Positions 57,074 through 64,000 of a DNA stretch of 64,000 nucleotides are shown in pieces. Location of the stretch: positions 62,001-126,000 of the forward strand of contig NZ_CP035376.1 in assembly GCF_004118975.1 (NCBI RefSeq). Reading direction: 5' to 3'. The DNA comes from Luteimonas sp. YGD11-2. Lineage in GTDB: Bacteria; Pseudomonadota; Gammaproteobacteria; Xanthomonadales; Xanthomonadaceae. The notes under the pieces were generated by a model, which worked only from the letters and a program-made list of their open reading frames with translations, did not search any database and was not told the DNA's origin. Made by a program: the position numbers and the translations under genes. Positions within the stretch are counted from its first letter, which is position 1. Each line of letters begins with the position of its first letter.

Positions 57074-58364
57074 CACTCCAGCACGGATCGTGATCGTCGG
57101 CGGCGGCGTGGCCGGGCTGGAAATCGCCAGCACGCTGGGGCGGCGCTGGCGCCGCCGCAGCGCTGCGCCATCGATCACGCTGGTGGACCACGAATCGGCG
57201 CATGTCTGGAAGCCGATGCTGCACACCATCGCGGCCGGCACCCGCGACATCTCGCAGCAGCAGACCGCCTATCTCGCGCAGGCGCGCGATGCCGGTTTCG
57301 TCTACCGGCCAGGCGAGCTGTGCGGGCTGGACCGGTCCGCCCGCGAGATCCTGCTGGCCGCGCAGCACGCGGGCGACGGGCGCCTGCTGGTGCCGGCCAG
57401 CCGCGTCGGCTACGACCTGCTGGTGCTGGCGATCGGCAGCGAGGCCAATGATTTCGGCACCCCGGGCGTGGCCGAACACTGCTGGCGGATCGATTCACGG
57501 CGCCAGGCCGATGCCTTCGGTCGCGAGATGCGCATCCGGCTGCTGCAATCGACGACCCTGGACGCGCCGCTGCACATCGCGGTGGTTGGCGGTGGCGCGA
57601 CCGGCGTTGAGCTGTCGGCCGAACTGGTACAGCTGCTGGAGTCGGCCACGGCCTACGGCGCGCCGGACCTCGCCGGGCGGGTCACCATCACCCTGGTCGA
57701 AGCCGGGCCGCGGCTGCTTGCCGCGTTTCCGGAGGACATCTCAAGCGCCACCCGCACGCGCCTGGAGTCGATCGGCATCCGCGTGCTGGTTGGCGCCCAG
57801 GTGAAAGCGGCCACGGCCGACGCCTTCGTGCTGGCAGACGGCAGCACCCTGCCGGCCACCCTCAAGGTCTGGGCCGCCGGGGTGAAGGGGCCGGACTTCC
57901 TCGCCGACTTCGATGGTCTCGAGGCCAGCCGCAGCAACCAGCTGGTGGTGCGCCCGACGTTGCAGACCACCCGCGATGACGCCATCTACGCACTCGGCGA
58001 TTGCGCGGCGCTCACCCTGCCCGGCGCCGAGCGCCCGCTACCGCCCACCGCACAGGTCGCCCACCAGCAGGCGCGCTACCTGATCGACGCGTTGCCGCGC
58101 GCGCTGCAGGGCAGGCCGGTACCGGACTTCCGCTACCGCGACCTCGGCGCGCTGGTGTCGCTGGGCGACTACGACGCCTTCGGTTCGCTCGGCCAGTTCG
58201 GCCTGTTCAACGGCCTCACCTTCCGCGGCAAGCTCGCCCAGCTCAGCCACGTGATGCTCTACCGCAGCCACCAGGCCCGCATCCACGGCTTCTGGCGCGG
58301 CGGCCTCCTGTGGCTGGTCGACCGCCTCAACTCACGCGTGCGGGCGTCGATCCGGCTGGATTGA
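57060..58364 (+). CDS. ndh: Type II NADH:quinone oxidoreductase-like flavoprotein
   Basis: The product has 434 residues. The FAD-binding GGGVAGLE (~14-21) and the NAD-binding GGGATGVELSAEL (~180-192) are both present, with the YALGDCAAL FAD motif. The C-terminus has amphipathic and hydrophobic segments for membrane attachment, as in NDH-2. It would pass electrons from NADH to quinone without pumping protons. The precise donor is inferred from the family. Confidence 0.85.
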   Translation: MPTANTPARIVIVGGGVAGLEIASTLGRRWRRRSAAPSITLVDHESAHVWKPMLHTIAAGTRDISQQQTAYLAQARDAGFVYRPGELCGLDRSAREILLAAQHAGDGRLLVPASRVGYDLLVLAIGSEANDFGTPGVAEHCWRIDSRRQADAFGREMRIRLLQSTTLDAPLHIAVVGGGATGVELSAELVQLLESATAYGAPDLAGRVTITLVEAGPRLLAAFPEDISSATRTRLESIGIRVLVGAQVKAATADAFVLADGSTLPATLKVWAAGVKGPDFLADFDGLEASRSNQLVVRPTLQTTRDDAIYALGDCAALTLPGAERPLPPTAQVAHQQARYLIDALPRALQGRPVPDFRYRDLGALVSLGDYDAFGSLGQFGLFNGLTFRGKLAQLSHVMLYRSHQARIHGFWRGGLLWLVDRLNSRVRASIRLD

Positions 58365-58441
58365 TACAACGCGGGGTGGCGTCCGCACGGCGCCCGCCGC
58401 GCCTGGGTACAGGCGCGTGCCCGCCTGCGAGGTCGTCGCTG

Positions 58442-59305
58442 TCACCGGTACGCCCCCGGCCCGCGCCAGAGCATTTCGCCGCGGCGGTAGACGCCGTGCA
58501 TGGTGATGACCTCGCGGGCGTCGCCGATGCTGGCGAGTTCGGGGTCGTCGGGGGATAGCAGGCGGCAGGGGCCGGATTCGCGGCGCAGGGCGGTTTCCAG
58601 CGGGCAGACCATGCGCTGGCGGGTGCCGGGCAGGGGGAAGAAGACTTCGGTCATGCCGGCGTCGCGCCAGGCGCGCAGGCGGGTTTCGCTGCGCAGGTCG
58701 TAGGTCACCTGGTAGCCGCCGGCTTCCAGACTGGGCCCGCTGGAGGAGTCGTGGCCACGGCCGCGGCCGGCGGCGACGTTGCGTCCCCTGCCGGCGTTCA
58801 CTGGCGCGGTTTCCCGCGGCAGCATGCCCGGCGGCTGGCCCCAGGTGTGCTGGCGTTGTTGCGGCGCGGGTGGACTGGTGGCGGCACCGGCGACCGGCGC
58901 GGGTGCCGGCGGTGTCGGCTCCGGAACCGGCATCGGGGCCAATGCTTCAGTGATGGACGGAGCCTGCGTGTCGGCGTCCGGCGGACGCGCGTCGTCGGCG
59001 CGGGCGACCTCGGTGGTGCGCACGCGTGAGGGCGCGGCGCGGGCAGGTGCGCGCGGCCGCGGGGGTGGCGGGCTCGCGTGTGGCGCCTGCACCGGTTGCG
59101 GCGGCGTCAGGCCGACGAAATCCACCACCATCGGGCTGCCGGCTTCGGCGCCCTGTGGGTCGTTCGGGGTCATCGGCGTGCTGGACAGCAGCAGCCACGC
59201 AAGCCACAGGTGAAGTCCCACGGTGGCCAGCACCGCGATCGGGCGCTGCACGCGATCGCTGCGGGATGGATGGCCGTTCGCGGCCCGCGTCGACGCCCTG
59301 CTCAT
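58442..59305 (-). CDS. TonB-like proline-rich membrane protein
   Basis: The product has 287 residues. A short cytosolic start is followed by one membrane helix (~23-42), then a long Pro/Ala-rich periplasmic linker (~45-165), a Gly/Arg patch (GRGRNVAAGRGRG) and a folded end (~195-287). The layout is TonB-like, but the C-terminal domain, with SETRLRAWRDAGMTEVFFPL and two cysteines, is not the standard TonB_C fold. A role as an envelope-spanning coupler is possible but unproven. It is convergent with ndh. Confidence 0.65.
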   Translation of the reverse strand: MSRASTRAANGHPSRSDRVQRPIAVLATVGLHLWLAWLLLSSTPMTPNDPQGAEAGSPMVVDFVGLTPPQPVQAPHASPPPPRPRAPARAAPSRVRTTEVARADDARPPDADTQAPSITEALAPMPVPEPTPPAPAPVAGAATSPPAPQQRQHTWGQPPGMLPRETAPVNAGRGRNVAAGRGRGHDSSSGPSLEAGGYQVTYDLRSETRLRAWRDAGMTEVFFPLPGTRQRMVCPLETALRRESGPCRLLSPDDPELASIGDAREVITMHGVYRRGEMLWRGPGAYR

Positions 59306-59507
59306 GCAGCCATGGTGGCGTCGGGATGGCGGGCCTTCATGCGGTGGGCAGCGTGCGTTCGACGGAGCCGCATCCTACCGCGCGCAGTCGCGCTTTCCGC
59401 GGCACGCCGATGTGAGACGCGGCCACACGAGGGCAGCGGACGATCGATCGTGCTGGCGCCGCGGCGCGGCGATCACCGGGACCGGAGACGCCAATTGGCC
59501 GACAGCA

Positions 59508-59577
59508 CGAAGCCGCCCTCGGGCGGCTTCGCGGAAGAAGGTGCCAGCCCTGCGGGGGAGCAGACCGCAGGGCTGGC
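59508..59577. terminator. Two hairpins downstream of the DUF378 gene
   Basis: CGAAGCCGCC, CTCG loop, GGCGGCTTCG at 59508-59531, and GCCAGCCCTGCG with CGCAGGGCTGGC at 59543-59577. Both stems are perfect. They sit 44 bases past the DUF378 stop on the minus strand. The rest of 59306-59620 shows no gene. Confidence 0.6.
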
Positions 59578-59620
59578 GGACCGCCGCCGGCACTGGAGAA
59601 CCGGACGACGGCGTGGGGAC

Positions 59621-59848
59621 TCAGCGGCGCGCCTGCGCGTGCACTTCGCCGGTATTGCCGGCACGCATCAGCGGCATGATCTGCCACAGCGCCGACAGGC
59701 CGACCAGGGTGTAGACGACGCGTGCGAGCAGCGCGTCCTGGCCGCCGAAGATCGCGGCAACGAGATCGAACTGGGCCGCGCCCACCAGGCCCCAGTTGAT
59801 GCCGCCGACGATCACCAGCACCAGCGTCACGATGTTGATTGCTTTCAT
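59621..59848 (-). CDS. DUF378-family small membrane protein
   Basis: The product has 75 residues with two membrane helices (~5-25 and ~42-62). INIVTLVLVIVGGINWGLVG and FDLVAAIFGG are the family signature. Function unknown. It lies 35 bases after the fasciclin gene on the same strand and is probably in its operon. Confidence 0.9.
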   Translation of the reverse strand: MKAINIVTLVLVIVGGINWGLVGAAQFDLVAAIFGGQDALLARVVYTLVGLSALWQIMPLMRAGNTGEVHAQARR

Positions 59849-59883
59849 GGTCTGTCTCCTTGCGGGTAGGGAAGCGCGCGCGC

Positions 59884-60414
59884 TCAGCGCGGCATCAGCA
59901 CCTTGTCGACGACGTGGATCACGCCATTGCTGGCCATCACGTCGGCGCTGACCACATTCGCGTTGCCGACCATGACGCGTTCGCCGTTGGTGCGGATGGC
60001 CACATCGGCGCCGTTGACGGTGGTGGCGCTGTCCATGTTGGCCACCTGCGCGGCCGGCACCCGGCCCTGCACCACGTGATAGGTCAGCAGCGCGACCAGC
60101 TGCGCCTTGTTTTCGGGCTTGAGCAGGTTGTCGACGGTACCCGCCGGCAGCGCCGCAAACGCCGCATCGGTCGGGGCGAACACCGTGAACGGACCGGCAC
60201 CCTTGAGCGTATCGACCAGGCCGGCGGCATCGAGCGCGGCGGCCAGGGTCTTGAACTGGCCGGCGGCGACGGCGGTGTCGACGATATCGGCGGAGGCGCG
60301 GGTGGCCGGCGAGGCGGTTCCGGTCGACGGCTGGGCTGCGAATGCCGCCGGGGCGGCCAGGCACAGCGCGAGCGCCAGGGCGAGGGATCGGAGGGACGGG
60401 TTGATGCGGTTCAT
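59884..60414 (-). CDS. Secreted fasciclin (FAS1) domain protein
   Basis: The product has 176 residues with a strong signal peptide (cleaved near AFAAQ) and AGGAG upstream of the ATG. A single FAS1 domain fills ~42-176: [45 protein letters not shown] and the end [17 protein letters not shown]1 proteins act in adhesion or envelope interactions. It is divergent from a MerR/B12 regulator with an operator-like palindrome between them. Confidence 0.93.
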   Translation of the reverse strand: MNRINPSLRSLALALALCLAAPAAFAAQPSTGTASPATRASADIVDTAVAAGQFKTLAAALDAAGLVDTLKGAGPFTVFAPTDAAFAALPAGTVDNLLKPENKAQLVALLTYHVVQGRVPAAQVANMDSATTVNGADVAIRTNGERVMVGNANVVSADVMASNGVIHVVDKVLMPR

Positions 60415-60482
60415 GGGAAAGCTCCTGTTGGTTGACAGGGCCCATCCTCGCCGTGGCGCCGTTAATCGGTTGTCCAGCACGG

Positions 60483-60504
60483 AATTGTACGAAGCCTGTA
60501 CATT
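60483..60504. promoter_or_regulatory. TGTAC palindrome between fasciclin and MerR/B12 genes
   Basis: ATTGTAC, seven bases, GTACATT form an inverted repeat just before the regulator start at 60512. On the minus strand TACAAT within it would make a good -10 for the fasciclin operon, with TGACCT 17 bases upstream. The TGTACA half-site is like those reported for CarH/LitR regulators, so repression by the adjacent regulator is likely. Confidence 0.6.
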
Positions 60505-60511
60505 GCAGGTC

Positions 60512-61411
60512 ATGTTTCCGGTCAAGGCCACTGCCGAGCTCACCGGGCTGACGCCCGAGACCCTGCGCGCCTGGGAGCGGCGCCATGCCGCCGTGGTCCC
60601 ACATCGCGACGACGCCGGCCGGCGCCTGTACGACGCGGCGATGGTGGATCGCCTCTGCCATCTGCATCGCCTGACCACCCGCGGCCATCCGATCCGCGAC
60701 CTGGCCGCGCTCGACGATGCCGCCCTCGAGCGCCTTGCCGAGGAGAGCCGCGATACCGGCTACGGCGGGCTGGATGCGCTGCCCGGGCGCATGCTCGATG
60801 CGATCGCCGACTACCGCATCGACGAGTTCGATCGCGACCTGTCGGTGTCGATCGCGACGCTGCCGGTCGCGGTGCTGGTGGCGCGCGTGGTGTCGCCGCT
60901 GCTGCGCGAGGTCGGCGTGCGCTGGGCGGACGGGCGGCTGGCGATCGCCCAGGAACGGCTGGTCAGCAGCCTGCTGCGTGCGCGGCTGATGTCGGTGCTG
61001 ACCCAGCAGCCCGGTGCGGTGCGGCCGCGGGTGCTGTTCGCCACCCTGTCCGGCGAACCGCACGAGCTCGGCCTGCTCGGCGCGGCACTGCACGCGCACG
61101 ATGCCGGCGCGTCGGTGCTGTACCTGGGCACGGGGCTGCCGGCGGTGGAACTGGCCACGGTGGCCGCCCGCCTCGAGGCCTCGGCGGTGGCGGTGAGTTC
61201 CATCGACCCCGGCCACGCACCGCAGGCGCTGGCCGAACTGCGCGCGCTGGATGCGGCACTCGCCCCGCACGTGCCGGTGTGGCTGGGCGGCGCCAATGCG
61301 CGCTACCTCGCCGAGGCGGTGGGGGTCGAACGCGTCCAGGCTGTCATCGACCCCGGCGCACTGACGGCGCTGATCCGGCGTCGGGCCGCGGCGAGGCGCA
61401 CCTCGCGCTGA
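60512..61411 (+). CDS. MerR-type regulator with B12-binding domains (CarH/LitR-like)
   Basis: The product has 299 residues. The MerR HTH occupies 1-70 ([19 protein letters not shown]). Residues ~85-160 match the helical B12-cap domain and ~170-290 the Rossmann B12-binding domain with GEPHELGL, where H184 is the expected lower cobalt ligand. Against Thermus CarH the cap residues W138 and E148 are kept at the exact spacing, but the residues at the positions of His132 and His142 are A139 and R149. B12 binding is likely, but the light switch of CarH, which needs His132, is doubtful. It probably controls the divergent fasciclin/DUF378 operon. Confidence 0.85.
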   Translation: MFPVKATAELTGLTPETLRAWERRHAAVVPHRDDAGRRLYDAAMVDRLCHLHRLTTRGHPIRDLAALDDAALERLAEESRDTGYGGLDALPGRMLDAIADYRIDEFDRDLSVSIATLPVAVLVARVVSPLLREVGVRWADGRLAIAQERLVSSLLRARLMSVLTQQPGAVRPRVLFATLSGEPHELGLLGAALHAHDAGASVLYLGTGLPAVELATVAARLEASAVAVSSIDPGHAPQALAELRALDAALAPHVPVWLGGANARYLAEAVGVERVQAVIDPGALTALIRRRAAARRTSR

Positions 61412-61464
61412 CTGACCGGATCCTCCCTTGGCGCGGCCAGCAGACCTTCGGCCGCCGTCCGCAG

Positions 61465-63126
61465 TCAACCCTCGGTGGTTTGCGTGGGCGGCGCTGCGAG
61501 CGCGTGAGACGGCATTTCCGGCGGGGCGAGGCGGGGCGCCGGCGTATGCGCATGTTGCTGAGTTTGCTGGAGCGCGCTGAACTCGGACGTTCGCTGCTCC
61601 ACCTGGTCGCGGTAGGCACGCGCCTCGGTGAGGAGATAGTCGGTCGTGGCGATGTCCAGGTCGATCGAAGTCGTATAGCGCGGCTCACGGGGGCCGAAAC
61701 TTACGCTGTGCATGCGCGCCACGCGGGCCGCCAGCCGTCCGGATTTCACATTCAGAGCGTTGTCGGTGTACGTACCGCCGCCCAGTGTTGTGTTGCCTTG
61801 GGTGCGCCGGATCTGCGCGAACTCGGCATCGACCATGACCTCATAAACCAAGGAGTGGAAGTCTGCGCGTTTCCACAGCTTGTGAGCCGAGAGCATGCAG
61901 AAATGCGCCGACGACAACAGTCCGACTCCCATGGCCAAGAGGCTGTATCCGCCGGCTGTCCCGTAGCGCACGAAAACCGCGCATGAAGCGAGTCCGAGCA
62001 GCAGGCCGAGCATGTCCAAGACGACGAGTGGGCGAGTCGGGGCCTCGCGCCACGCCTGACGGAATACGTGTGCCAGCGAGCCGGTACCCGCCGTGGCAAG
62101 CAGAGGACGCGTCTCGTAGATGAAACGACCATGCAGACTGCCTTCTTCGCTACCGTCGACGCGGAACGAGCGGTGATGGCATGTTTTGGGATCCGGTACG
62201 TGGCGCTCGAGATGCGTCAACACGCCGTCAGTGCGGTCTGGCACGCGGAAGCTGCTATCCCAGCGTCGCTTCACCGTCGACTGGGACAGTTCCCGCGTCT
62301 GTCGTGACAGAGCAAGGAAGAACAATGCGCTGCCGGCAAGTGCCGGCACGAGGACGGCCAGGGTGGGCAATGCGAGGGATGACAGGGCTGCTGGCGCCGG
62401 CGGCAGTACGCCTTGGCTGACCAGCAAAGCGAGACTGGTGGGCCCCAACACAGCGATCGCCAGCAATGCGATGGTCTTGCCCAAGCTGGGCACGGACGTC
62501 AGCTGGGGCTCAGACGCAGCCCCCATCGCTGCTCGAGCCGCTTCGTGTGGCCTCACTACCGCAATGGCGAACACGAAGAACACCATCGCCATGTAAGGCA
62601 ACACGCTCGCATCGGCCATCACCCACGCCAAGGCGAAGCCGATGAGGAGTACCGACAGGTTGACCGCACGCAACGCCTGCACATAGGCATGAAATCGCAC
62701 GGGTGGCGGCGCCATCTCCAGACGGGGAGAGATGACCGCGAGAAGTCCGCCAATGGCGCCGGAATAGCCGGCGCCGGGCCGCACTCCTTCATCCAGAAGT
62801 GTGGACAGATAATCTCGCGTGGCCTGCTTTCCGTTGACCACCGGACCCGGATGGGTCACGTCATCGTCGTTGAAGCGGAACGCCCAGAAGCGCATCGACC
62901 GGGCCACGTTGAGACCACCGATCAGCAACAGGGTGACTGCGATCCCGAACTGACGGGCCACGTCAAACGTGAACGAGTCGTCGCGCAAGGTGACCTGCGC
63001 CAGGTAAAGCATTGCCAGTCCAGCAAGTCCGAACGCGGCGCCTGCCGCGAAATGGAACGTGTTCGCGATTCTGATGTTGCTAACGCGGTTATCCGCGGGC
63101 GCGGACAACTCGAACTGGGTATTCAT
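61465..63126 (-). CDS. Large multi-pass membrane protein, unknown
   Basis: The product has 553 residues from the ATG at 63126 with AGGGGGC upstream. Seven or so hydrophobic segments occur at ~25-45, 60-78, 150-170, 173-195, 215-240, 250-275 and 375-420. The central loop (~290-360) and the last ~110 residues are soluble; the end is Gln/Pro/His-rich. No catalytic motif or family is recognised. G+C is slightly lower than in its neighbours. It stands alone between convergent regulator and glycosyltransferase genes. Confidence 0.7.
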   Translation of the reverse strand: MNTQFELSAPADNRVSNIRIANTFHFAAGAAFGLAGLAMLYLAQVTLRDDSFTFDVARQFGIAVTLLLIGGLNVARSMRFWAFRFNDDDVTHPGPVVNGKQATRDYLSTLLDEGVRPGAGYSGAIGGLLAVISPRLEMAPPPVRFHAYVQALRAVNLSVLLIGFALAWVMADASVLPYMAMVFFVFAIAVVRPHEAARAAMGAASEPQLTSVPSLGKTIALLAIAVLGPTSLALLVSQGVLPPAPAALSSLALPTLAVLVPALAGSALFFLALSRQTRELSQSTVKRRWDSSFRVPDRTDGVLTHLERHVPDPKTCHHRSFRVDGSEEGSLHGRFIYETRPLLATAGTGSLAHVFRQAWREAPTRPLVVLDMLGLLLGLASCAVFVRYGTAGGYSLLAMGVGLLSSAHFCMLSAHKLWKRADFHSLVYEVMVDAEFAQIRRTQGNTTLGGGTYTDNALNVKSGRLAARVARMHSVSFGPREPRYTTSIDLDIATTDYLLTEARAYRDQVEQRTSEFSALQQTQQHAHTPAPRLAPPEMPSHALAAPPTQTTEG

Positions 63127-63275
63127 GGCAGCCCCCTTTGTGCTCTCGTTCGCGGCCTGACGGCAACGCGATGACATCCCTGATGCGCCCGCTGATGCAG
63201 ACGACGGCCCTCCTGTGCGTATCGGCCGCTGCGAACGACTCTTGAGCGTCATCGCACGATCCCGGCGCTGGAACG

Positions 63276-64000
63276 TCAGGCGGGGGTTATCGCGTAACGC
63301 TCCATCAGCTTCACCGCCGCCGCGGTGCCGTCCTCGTCGCGCATGCGCGTGCCCAGTCCCGTCGCGCGCTGGCGGGCGTCGGTGCTTTCCGCATGTTCGA
63401 GCGCGGCGGCCAGCCGGTCCGCGGTGATGGTGCGGCCGCGCAGGGTGTGGCGCATCACCCCGAGTGCGCACAGGCGCTGGTTCCAGAAGAACTGGTCGCC
63501 GGCGAACGGCACGATCACCGAGGGGATGCCGGCCCGGGTCGCGGAATGGGTGGTGCCGGAGCCGCCGTGGTGGATCGCCAGCGCGCAGCGCGGCAGCAGC
63601 CAGTCATGCGGCACATGGCCGACCGGATGGAAGTTCGCAGGCAGTGCGCTGGCGTCGATGCCGCTCCAGCCCGCGGAAAACAGCGCACGTCGACTGCCCA
63701 CCGCGCCCACCACCGCCCGCAGCAGGCGCGCGTTGTCGAAGCCGCCCATGCTGCCGAAGCCGACGTAGACCGGTGGCTCGCCGGCGTCGAGGTATTCGAC
63801 CAGCCCGGGCGGAGGCACCCACCCCGGCACGGGCGGCACCCACTGGCCGCAGACGTGGGTATCGAGCGGCCAGTCGGCGGGCGGCGGCAGCAGCGCCGGC
63901 GAGATGCCGTAGAGCATCGGGTAGGCGGTATGCAGGCCGCGCCGGGGCGGCAGCCCGGCGCGCCGGCGCGCCCGGTTGGTGGCGGGGCGGAACAGCCGCC
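63276..64000 (-). CDS. Glycosyltransferase, UGT/EryCIII-like (5' end outside window)
   Basis: The C-terminal 241 residues are present and the frame is open to the window edge. VYVGFGSMGG opens the donor-binding half and HHGGSGTTHSATRAGIPS with FAGDQFFWN is the nucleotide-sugar signature of family 1 (GT-B) enzymes acting on lipids or natural products. It transfers a sugar from UDP- or TDP-sugar to an unknown acceptor. Confidence 0.88.
   Translation of the reverse strand, partial: RLFRPATNRARRRAGLPPRRGLHTAYPMLYGISPALLPPPADWPLDTHVCGQWVPPVPGWVPPPGLVEYLDAGEPPVYVGFGSMGGFDNARLLRAVVGAVGSRRALFSAGWSGIDASALPANFHPVGHVPHDWLLPRCALAIHHGGSGTTHSATRAGIPSVIVPFAGDQFFWNQRLCALGVMRHTLRGRTITADRLAAALEHAESTDARQRATGLGTRMRDEDGTAAAVKLMERYAITPA

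Overview
The window looks like a chromosome segment from a high-G+C gammaproteobacterium of the family Lysobacteraceae/Xanthomonadaceae (Luteimonas, Lysobacter or a close relative). The evidence is the content and order of the housekeeping genes: phhA beside an Lrp-type regulator, the mlaFEDCBA order, recC-recB-recD overlapping end to end, the 16S-tRNA-Ala-tRNA-Ile-23S-5S operon, and GC-rich palindromic repeats of the xanthomonad type. No database search was possible, so genus level is inference.

Layout. (1) Bases 1 to about 3140 are an accessory island of visibly lower G+C: a partial Ser/Thr kinase, an unknown protein, a small secreted Rap1a-like protein and an XRE regulator. The island ends inside a radical SAM gene, of which only the 3' part remains (3141-3974). 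(2) 4056-21158 is core chromosome: a histidine kinase and response regulator, a 2OG-Fe(II) oxygenase, fbp, a NarL-type two-component pair, an aromatic aminotransferase, a TonB-dependent receptor, phhA with a divergent Lrp regulator, a patatin lipoprotein, an M28 peptidase with a beta-lactamase-fold hydrolase, a rhomboid protease and rlmI. (3) 21363-26879 is a complete rRNA operon with promoter, boxA-like sites, RNase III stems and terminator. (4) rmuC is followed by the leftward mlaFEDCBA operon and the rightward recCBD operon. (5) 42346-48953 continues from recD into an Mrr-type membrane nuclease, an excalibur-domain protein and a 1533-residue protein joining a PD-(D/E)XK nuclease to a STAND/NACHT-like NTPase, followed by gene debris that includes a HEPN-like remnant. 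(6) 49085-53227 holds an ArsR/SRPBCC pair, a low-G+C patch with a lipoprotein and a frameshifted serine protease, and two small hypothetical genes. (7) 53457-64000 holds small hypotheticals, rtcB, a YdeI-like gene, a type II NADH dehydrogenase, a TonB-like proline-rich protein, DUF378 and fasciclin genes next to a divergent MerR/B12 regulator, a large membrane protein and a glycosyltransferase cut by the window end.

How the genes relate. Phenylalanine and tyrosine metabolism is represented by phhA, its divergent Lrp-type regulator and the aminotransferase. The Mla genes encode retrograde phospholipid transport. RecBCD processes double-strand DNA ends. The nuclease-STAND gene a little downstream has the domain order of Avs-type antiviral sensors and is the best candidate here for a little-described defence system. 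Several regulatory sites can be read directly: two TCAAC-N6-GTTGA operators at arsR, a palindrome between the fasciclin and MerR/B12 genes, and an inverted repeat in front of the lrp-type gene. Three palindromic repeats are translated in frame inside recB and recD.
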